64,000 bases of DNA from Kribbella sandramycini (GTDB lineage Bacteria > Actinomycetota > Actinomycetes > Propionibacteriales > Kribbellaceae): contig NZ_JABJRC010000001.1 of assembly GCF_013131805.1 (NCBI RefSeq), positions 558,001 to 622,000 of the forward strand. The letters run 5' to 3'. Under the pieces are notes generated by a model. That model made no database searches. It had not been told where the DNA came from and saw only the letters and a list, made by a program, of their open reading frames with translations. Below are positions 58,769 through 64,000 of the stretch, in pieces (the first letter of the stretch is position 1; each line of letters starts with the position of its first letter). A program made the position numbers and the translations under genes.

Positions 58769-59196
58769 GCCCGCCGCACCGCCAACGGAGTCATCTCAGC
58801 GCCGACCACGACGGCGCGAGCCGGTCGATGACCCACGGACAAGCGCCTCCCCAACTGGACGGAGCCGGGCTCAGGGCACACCCGTCTCGCTCTCACCGAC
58901 ACGTTGCCCCGTGAACTTTCGGCCTGCCGGACCGATGTCGTGACCAGGCGGACCCGGTGCGTCATCGTGCCGACCGACAGCCGTGAACCCTACCAGCCGG
59001 GACGGGCCGAAACCGAGCCCGTTCCAGGCAGCGAAGAGTTAAGAATTCCACCGCCCCGCCGACACCGTTCTCAACGACTGGGGAGCGAGTCGGATACGGC
59101 CCCGTGACCAAAGAGCAATGGCTGAACAGCCGTCCAGAAAAGGGGATGGCGCGCACCTGGCTCCAGCGCGGGCGGTCGCCGGAGCCTCGGGCCGGT
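58769..59196. other. 428-base gap upstream of the megasynthase-like gene
   Basis: No gene that I can support. It should contain the promoter for the large minus-strand gene and the 3' end of the small secreted-protein gene. The only AT-rich patch is near 59037-59047 (AGTTAAGAATT), about 270 bases before the start. I find no clear -35/-10 pair or operator. Short open frames on both strands lack ribosome sites and recognisable sequence. Confidence 0.4.
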
Positions 59197-59430
59197 TCAG
59201 GCCCAGGTCACATACAGGTCCCACCTACCGCCGTTCGGCCGGCACTCCCATTCGGTGATGGAATCACTGTTGGCCAGGGCGCGAGCTTTGGCTCCACACG
59301 CGGAGGTGGTGTCGTAGGTGTTGACGTAGGAGTTGGGGCTTGCGGCGGCCACGGCGGGGAAGACGGCGGCGATTCCGCCCGCGAGCGCCACAGCGGCCAG
59401 TGCGGATGCGGTGCGTCGTTTCAAAGACAA
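59197..59430 (-). CDS. small secreted protein, unknown
   Basis: A 77-aa protein starting at TTG 59428-59430, supported by a good ribosome site (GAGGAG, about 6 bases before). The signal peptide is clear (RTASALAAVALAGGIAAVFPAVAAA, in parts: RTASALAAVALAGG, AAVFPAVAAA), leaving about 45 mature residues. Two Cys (TTSACGAKARAL, EWECRPNGGRW) probably form one disulfide. The ending GGRWDLYVTWA is Trp-rich. No family recognised; it could be a small extracellular peptide or inhibitor. Confidence 0.7.
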   Translation of the reverse strand: MSLKRRTASALAAVALAGGIAAVFPAVAAASPNSYVNTYDTTSACGAKARALANSDSITEWECRPNGGRWDLYVTWA

Positions 59431-59530
59431 GTGTCTCTCCTCAATCTCAAGTTACTTGGAGTGATTGACGGAGACAGACGGTAGCCGGGCGGACCCGAGC
59501 CGCTCAACGTATTCGATCCAGCTTGAACGA

Positions 59531-59607
59531 TGGTGGGCTGTGAGGGACTCGAACCCCCGACCCCCTCGGTGTAAACGAGGTGCTCTAACCAACTGAGCTA
59601 ACAGCCC
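59531..59607 (-). tRNA. tRNA-Val (anticodon TAC)
   Basis: Minus-strand cloverleaf: acceptor GGGCTGT pairs with ACAGCCC, D-arm TAGCTCAGTTGGTTAGAGCA, anticodon stem CCTCG/CGAGG around loop TTTACAC (anticodon TAC, reading GTA/GTG valine codons), variable loop and T-arm with GGTTCGAGTCC. The 3' CCA is encoded (59531-59533). The body without CCA is 74 nt. Confidence 0.96.
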
Positions 59608-59628
59608 GCGTGACGCGACCGGAGAAGC

Positions 59629-60093
59629 TTACAAGAGATCGGCCCCCAGTTCTGCCAGCGCCGCGGCGTAGTCGTCCGGGTTCCGGGCGTCGGGGTTCGG
59701 GTTCAGGACGGTCCAGCGGATGACGCCGGCGGCGTCGATGACGAAGGTGCCGCGGCGGGCGGCGCCGCGGGCGGGGTCGAAGACGCCGTACGACGACGCG
59801 ATGGCGCCGTGCGGCCAGAAGTCGGTGAGGAGGCCGAATTCCAGCCGCTCGGCGTCGGCGTACGCGCGCAGGGTGAACATCGGGTCGCAGGAGACGGCCA
59901 GGAACTCGGCCGCGCGCAGCAGGGCAGGCCGGTCGCGGAGCGCGGCCAGCTCACTCGTGCAGACGCCGCTGAAGGCGTACGGGTAGAACACCAGGACGAC
60001 GGGGCGGCCGGCGTACTGCGAGAGCCGGATCTGCTCGCCGTGCTGGTTGCGGGTCGTGAAGTCGGGTGCCCGGCTGCCGACGGCAGCGGTCAC
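59629..60093 (-). CDS. ahpE: peroxiredoxin, AhpE-like
   Basis: A 154-aa thiol peroxidase reducing hydroperoxides and peroxynitrite. The peroxidatic site is PYAFSGVCTSELAALRDR with Cys45, exactly as numbered in M. tuberculosis AhpE. The thioredoxin-fold segments GSRAPDFTTRNQHGEQIRLS and RRGTFVIDAAGVIRWTVLN are standard. A second Cys (AVSCDPMFTLRAYA) is also common in the family, but no CxxC resolving site is present, so a 1-Cys mechanism using mycothiol or mycoredoxin is likely. It follows the DUF3052 gene by one base, an operon also conserved in mycobacteria. Confidence 0.93.
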   Translation of the reverse strand: MTAAVGSRAPDFTTRNQHGEQIRLSQYAGRPVVLVFYPYAFSGVCTSELAALRDRPALLRAAEFLAVSCDPMFTLRAYADAERLEFGLLTDFWPHGAIASSYGVFDPARGAARRGTFVIDAAGVIRWTVLNPNPDARNPDDYAAALAELGADLL

Positions 60094-60094
60094 C

Positions 60095-60535
60095 TCAGCC
60101 CCGGCGGCCGGACTTCGGCACCACCAGCTTGGTGGCCGACCAGTCGTCGGTGACGCTCAGCGTGCTCGTCGTGGACAGCCCGGCGGTCGGAGCGGCCTCG
60201 GCGATCTCGCTGCCCTCGACGTATCCGTCCCGGCCGACCTTGGGGGTCATCAGCCAGACGACGCCACCGGCCTTGAGGTCGGTGAGGATCTCGAAGAAGG
60301 CGTCGACCAGGTCGCCGTCCTCCTCGCGGAACCAGAGCAATACGACGTCGACCACCTCGTCGGTGTCCTCGTCGACGAACTCCTCGCCGGTGACCTCCCG
60401 GATCGCGTCGCGCAGATCGTCGTCGCAGTCGTCGTCGTAGCCGATCTCCTGGACGATCCAGCCGGCCTCCAGGCCGAGCCGGGCGGCCATGTTCGGCTGC
60501 TCCTTGCCGTCCGCGTGGTCCGCGGTCGCGCTCAC
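60095..60535 (-). CDS. DUF3052-family protein (Rv2239c-like)
   Basis: A 146-aa acidic cytoplasmic protein. The core NMAARLGLEAGWIVQEIGYDDDCDDDLRDAI (in parts: MAARLGLEAGWIVQEIGY, DDLRDAIREVTGEEFVDE) and VVLLWFREEDGDLVDAFFEIL, then GGVVWLMTPKVGRDGYVEGSE and DDWSATKLVVPK, match the DUF3052 family found next to ahpE and aceE in actinobacteria. The family resembles an odd relative of small regulatory proteins; biochemical role unknown. It is divergent from aceE with a 254-base gap. Confidence 0.9.
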   Translation of the reverse strand: MSATADHADGKEQPNMAARLGLEAGWIVQEIGYDDDCDDDLRDAIREVTGEEFVDEDTDEVVDVVLLWFREEDGDLVDAFFEILTDLKAGGVVWLMTPKVGRDGYVEGSEIAEAAPTAGLSTTSTLSVTDDWSATKLVVPKSGRRG

Positions 60536-60789
60536 AGGTCCTCCTCCGTGGTCCCCGATTGCCCGGGGTTAGACGTCAATAGCAGTAGTCCATCGTGACG
60601 TACCGCGTCGCGCAAGTATGCACGAGGTATCCGTGACGTGTCCGGTATCCGCGTGCCGGGCACTGTCCGTGTCCGCTCAGTTCACGCTCCGGCAACCGTA
60701 TTCACGCTCCAGGGAGGACCGAAGTAGAACGCATTCCGAACAGGTGACAGGATTGCGGTGAAGACAACCAGAGAGAACGGCAGGACACC

Positions 60790-63558
60790 GTGGCTTCCGG
60801 ACACGAACCACCAGCCATCATCACCGAGGGGATGCCCACCCAGCTCCCCGACATCGACCCCGACGAGACACGTGAGTGGGTCGAGTCGCTCGACGCCGTG
60901 CTGGACGAACGCGGCAAGGCGCGAGCGCGCTACCTGATGCTCAAGCTGATCGAGCGAGCCCGGGAGCGACAGGTCGGCGTGCCCGCGCTGCGGAGCACCG
61001 ACTACATCAACTCGATCCCGCCCGAGCGCGAGCCGTGGTTCCCCGGCGACGAGCACATCGAGCGCCGGATCCGGGCCTTCATCCGCTGGAACGCCGCGGT
61101 GATGGTGAGCAAGGCCAACCGCAAGGGGCTCGAGGTCGGCGGTCACATCGCCACCTACCAGTCCGCCGCGAGCCTGTACGAGGTGGGTTTCAACCACTTC
61201 TTCCGCGGTAAGGACCACCCCGGCGGCGGTGACCAGATCTTCATCCAGGGGCACGCCTCCCCCGGTATGTACGCGCGCGCCTTCCTCGAGGGCCGGCTGA
61301 CCGCCGACCAGCTGGACGGCTTCCGCCAGGAGGTCTCCCGCGGTCCGCACCAGGGCCTGTCGTCGTACCCGCACCCGCGCCTGATGCCGGACTTCTGGGA
61401 GTACCCGACGGTCTCGATGGGGCTCGCCGCGCTGGACTCGATCTACCAGGCGCGGTTCAACCGGTACCTGCACCACCGCGGCATCAAGGACACCAGCCAG
61501 CAGCACGTCTGGACGTTCCTCGGCGACGGCGAGATGGGTGAGCCGGAGTCGCTCGGCGCGATCGGCCTGGCCGCCCGCGAGGAGCTCGACAACCTCACCT
61601 TCGTGATCAACTGCAACCTGCAGCAGCTGGACGGCCCGGTCCGCGGCAACGGCAAGGTGATCCAGGAGCTGGAGGCCTTCTTCCGCGGCGCCGGCTGGAA
61701 CGTGATCAAGGTGATCTGGGGCCGCGAGTGGGACGCGCTGCTCGCGCAGGACCACGACGGCGCCCTGGTGAACAAGATGAACACCACGCCGGACGGCCAG
61801 TTCCAGACCTACTCGGTGGAGTCGGGCGACTACATCCGGAACAACTTCTTCGGCGGCGACCAGCGGCTGCAGGCGATGGTGCGGAACCTGTCGGACGACG
61901 ACCTGCGCAAACTGCCCCGGGGCGGGCACGACTACCGCAAGGTGTACGCCGCGTTCAAGAGCGCCACCGAGCACGTCGGCCAGCCGACGGTGATCCTGGC
62001 CCAGACCATCAAGGGCTGGACGATCGAGGCGCTGGAGGGCCGCAACGCGACCCACCAGATGAAGAAGCTGACCTCGGACGACCTGAAGACCTTCCGCGAC
62101 CGGCTCTACCTGCCGATCGAGGACAAGGATCTCGAGGACGCCTACAACCCGCCGTACTTCCACCCCGGCAAGGACTCGCCGGAGTACCAGTACATGATGG
62201 AGCGGCGCTCCCAGCTCGGCGGTTTCCTGCCCGAGCGCCGGGTCAAGCCGAAGACGCTGAAGCTCCCGGGCGACGACGTCTACAAGCCGCTCAGCAAGGG
62301 CAACCACCAGCCGGTGGCGACCACGATGGCGCTCGTCCGCCTCTTCCGGGACCTGATGAAGGACCCGGAGATCGGTCACCGGATCGTCCCGATCGCCCCC
62401 GACGAGTACCGCACCTTCGGCATGGACTCCATGTTCCCGACGGCGAAGATCTACTCGCCGCACGGCCAGCAGTACGAGGCGGTCGACCGCAACCTGCTGC
62501 TCTCCTACAAGGAGTCGCCGCAGGGTCAGCTGCTGCACGAGGGCATCAGCGAGGCCGGCGCGATGGGCTCGATGATCGCGGCCGGGACGGCGTACGCCAC
62601 CCACGGCGAGCCGATGATCCCGTTCTACATCTTCTACTCGATGTTCGGTTTCCAGCGCACCGGCGACTCGCTCTGGGCGCTCGGCGACCAGCTCGGCCGC
62701 GGTTTCGTGATCGGCGCCACCGCGGGCCGGACGACGCTGACCGGCGAGGGGCTCCAGCACGCGGACGGCCACTCCCCGCTGCTCGCCTCGTCGAACCCGG
62801 CGGCCGTGCACTACGACCCCGCGTTCGCCTACGAGGTGGCGTACATCGTCAAGGACGGCCTGCGCCGGATGTACGGCTACGGGCTGGACAACGACAAGCC
62901 GTACGGCGAGGACGTCTTCTACTACCTCACCGTCTACAACGAGCCGGTCGCCCAGCCGGCCGAGCCGGAGAACCTCGACGTCGCGGCCCTGCTGAAGGGG
63001 ATGTACCGCTTCGAGGAGTACCAGACGGCGTCGGGTGACGACGTGCCGCGCGTCCAGCTGCTCGGCTCGGGTGTCGCGCTGCCGTGGATCCGCAAGGCGC
63101 AGCAGATCCTCGCCGAGGAGTACTCGGTGGCCGCCGACATCTGGTCGGTGACGTCCTGGAACGAGCTGCGTCGCGACGCCGTTGCGGCCGAGGAGCACAA
63201 CCTGCTGCACCCGGACGAGCCGGAGCAGGTGCCGTTCGTCACCGAGCAGCTGAAGGACACCAAGGGCCCGGTCGTCGCGGTCAGCGACTTCATGCGCGCG
63301 GTGCAGGACCAGATCTCGCGCTGGGTCCCGAACGACTACACCTCGCTCGGCACCGACGGCTGGGGCCTGGCCGACACCCGCGCCGCGGCGCGGCGGCACT
63401 TCCAGGTGGACGCCGAGTCGGTCGTGGTCGCGGCGCTGCAGATCCTCGCCAAGCGCGGTGACGTGAAGCCGGAGGTTGCCGCCGAGGCGGCCCGCAAGTA
63501 CCGGATCGACGACCCGACCGCGGTCGCCGGTGTGAAGCAGGAGGGCGCCGGCGCCTGA
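60790..63558 (+). CDS. aceE: pyruvate dehydrogenase E1 component, homodimeric type
   Basis: A 922-aa thiamine-diphosphate enzyme that decarboxylates pyruvate and acetylates the lipoyl E2. It starts at GTG 60790 with AGGACACC before. The ThDP motif [15 protein letters not shown] with [10 protein letters not shown] about 30 residues later binds magnesium and diphosphate. Other family parts are the N-terminal [50 protein letters not shown] and YYLTVYNEP. Length is normal for the actinobacterial and proteobacterial alpha2 form. The 254-base upstream gap contains imperfect repeats (two CGTATCC-like and two TTCACGCTCC copies) that may be regulatory. Confidence 0.96.
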   Translation: MASGHEPPAIITEGMPTQLPDIDPDETREWVESLDAVLDERGKARARYLMLKLIERARERQVGVPALRSTDYINSIPPEREPWFPGDEHIERRIRAFIRWNAAVMVSKANRKGLEVGGHIATYQSAASLYEVGFNHFFRGKDHPGGGDQIFIQGHASPGMYARAFLEGRLTADQLDGFRQEVSRGPHQGLSSYPHPRLMPDFWEYPTVSMGLAALDSIYQARFNRYLHHRGIKDTSQQHVWTFLGDGEMGEPESLGAIGLAAREELDNLTFVINCNLQQLDGPVRGNGKVIQELEAFFRGAGWNVIKVIWGREWDALLAQDHDGALVNKMNTTPDGQFQTYSVESGDYIRNNFFGGDQRLQAMVRNLSDDDLRKLPRGGHDYRKVYAAFKSATEHVGQPTVILAQTIKGWTIEALEGRNATHQMKKLTSDDLKTFRDRLYLPIEDKDLEDAYNPPYFHPGKDSPEYQYMMERRSQLGGFLPERRVKPKTLKLPGDDVYKPLSKGNHQPVATTMALVRLFRDLMKDPEIGHRIVPIAPDEYRTFGMDSMFPTAKIYSPHGQQYEAVDRNLLLSYKESPQGQLLHEGISEAGAMGSMIAAGTAYATHGEPMIPFYIFYSMFGFQRTGDSLWALGDQLGRGFVIGATAGRTTLTGEGLQHADGHSPLLASSNPAAVHYDPAFAYEVAYIVKDGLRRMYGYGLDNDKPYGEDVFYYLTVYNEPVAQPAEPENLDVAALLKGMYRFEEYQTASGDDVPRVQLLGSGVALPWIRKAQQILAEEYSVAADIWSVTSWNELRRDAVAAEEHNLLHPDEPEQVPFVTEQLKDTKGPVVAVSDFMRAVQDQISRWVPNDYTSLGTDGWGLADTRAAARRHFQVDAESVVVAALQILAKRGDVKPEVAAEAARKYRIDDPTAVAGVKQEGAGA

Positions 63559-63574
63559 TCGCCGTCGTCCGGAG

Positions 63575-63605
63575 AGCGGTCCACAGCCTGGCTGTGGGCC
63601 GCTTT
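63575..63605 (+). terminator. terminator after aceE
   Basis: Stem AGCGGtCCACAG / CTGTGGgCCGCT with loop CCTGG followed by TTTCATTTG, 17 bases after the aceE stop. Confidence 0.8.
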
Positions 63606-63731
63606 CATTTGTCCTGTCCTTCGACCAGGATCGAAGGCAGATGACTGCGCGGGCAGGCACTGCTAGGTTCCGGGGCGCACGGGGATACGGGGAGTCAAAA
63701 GCAGTACCGTCCTCGAACCGGAGCCATTCGA

Positions 63732-64000
63732 TTGTCCAGGAAGTTCGTTCTCCTCCCGCTGATCGCCGCCCTGATCGCCGGCGCAGGAGTCACCGCGGTG
63801 GTTCTCACCTCGAACGCCGCCTCCCAGCAACCGGCGCCGCAGAGCGCCCAGACCGGCCAGACCGCGCAAGCGGTGGCCACTCCGACGCCGCGGCTGCGGC
63901 TCGTCTGCCCGAAGGTCGCGAACCCGGTCGCCGGGCAGACCGTGACGTGTCGCTACGAGGCCGTCGGCGCGACGCCGACGAAGCCGCCGACGACCAAGCC
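63732..64000 (+). CDS. secreted or membrane-anchored protein, C-terminally cut by window end
   Basis: An open frame from TTG 63732 (GGAG eight bases upstream) running off the window; 89 codons seen. A hydrophobic N terminus (FVLLPLIAALIAGAGVTAVVLTS) is a signal peptide or anchor. It is followed by a Gln/Ala/Pro-rich spacer (QQPAPQSAQTGQTAQ) and the start of a domain with two Cys, LRLVCPKVANPVAGQTVTCRYE, then Thr/Pro/Lys-rich sequence. Spacing LxCP..VxxGxTVTCRY resembles extracellular Ig-like repeats with a disulfide. The rest of the gene is needed to name it. Confidence 0.6.
   Translation, partial: MSRKFVLLPLIAALIAGAGVTAVVLTSNAASQQPAPQSAQTGQTAQAVATPTPRLRLVCPKVANPVAGQTVTCRYEAVGATPTKPPTTK

Noticed and set aside
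59531..59607. tRNA-Val as an integration site of a mobile element
   Set aside because: No integrase, no direct repeat of the tRNA 3' end and no mobility genes in the window.
60682..63660. Nearly 1000-codon minus-strand frame opposite aceE
   Set aside because: Third-position GC bias of aceE explains the openness; no recognisable sequence.

Overview
This is high-GC (about 70% by eye) actinobacterial chromosome with heavy use of GTG and TTG starts. The order glnE, glnA2, nadE, panB, RNase H/phosphatase, zinc-ribbon protein, Nif3-like protein, tRNA-Val, ahpE, DUF3052 protein, aceE follows a backbone I know from Mycobacterium tuberculosis (about Rv2221c to Rv2241), with part of it also in Streptomyces (around SCO2234-2241). 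The abundance of glycosidases, ROK proteins and secreted CBM6 proteins suggests a soil saprophyte of the Propionibacteriales, Kribbella being my best guess. The genus is inference. I see no integrase, transposase, phage gene or CRISPR array.

Layout. 1-2220: a sulfonate-type ABC importer on the minus strand, headed by a small leader peptide of the actinobacterial sulfur type. 2312-7057: a secreted M1 metallopeptidase, a GH78 alpha-L-rhamnosidase and trmB. 7071-12781: nitrogen control (glnE, glnA2) around two small genes, one a degenerate secreted cyclophilin. 12826-15739: a membrane-protein operon (DUF418, 152-aa protein, HTTM). 15835-16236: three 134-bp palindromic repeats. 16312-20646: nadE, a PanB carrying a very long Pro/Gln-rich N-terminal extension, and RNase P RNA. 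21162-27932: an operon of three secreted carbohydrate proteins (six-hairpin glycosidase, sugar dehydrogenase with PKD and CBM6, ThuA with CBM6). 28002-33496: S10 peptidase, map with a coupled truncated GNAT, a histone H1-like protein, and a BtuF-like protein next to an iron-box-controlled Cys-rich mini-protein. 33588-41471: aldo/keto reductase, a hydrolase-like protein without its nucleophile, a divergent GNAT/TetR pair, then the RNB-RNase H-zinc-ribbon-Nif3 block. 41485-47975: alpha-glucosidase with divergent ROK repressor, NagZ-like GH3, ornithine cyclodeaminase homologue and ROK kinase. 48107-48283: five tandem hairpins. 48329-58768: one 3479-codon PKS/NRPS-like gene. 59197-64000: small secreted protein, tRNA-Val, ahpE, DUF3052, aceE and a truncated secreted protein.

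The most unusual object is the 10.4-kb gene at 48329-58768. It has the domain order of a lipopeptide starter enzyme (acyl-AMP ligase, KS, AT, ACP, C, A). However, the KS active-site Cys is Trp, one KS His is Asn, the ACP phosphopantetheine Ser is Pro, the condensation domain lacks its catalytic half, the adenylation-domain A10 Lys is Arg, and there is no terminal carrier or thioesterase. About 985 residues of Ala/Pro/Glu-rich repeats replace the carrier expected after the ligase. The frame is nevertheless open throughout and the ligase and AT motifs look intact. This points to a repurposed pseudo-assembly-line protein rather than a normal synthetase. Other points worth following are the PanB fusion, the palindromic repeats, the iron-box mini-gene and the hairpin cluster.
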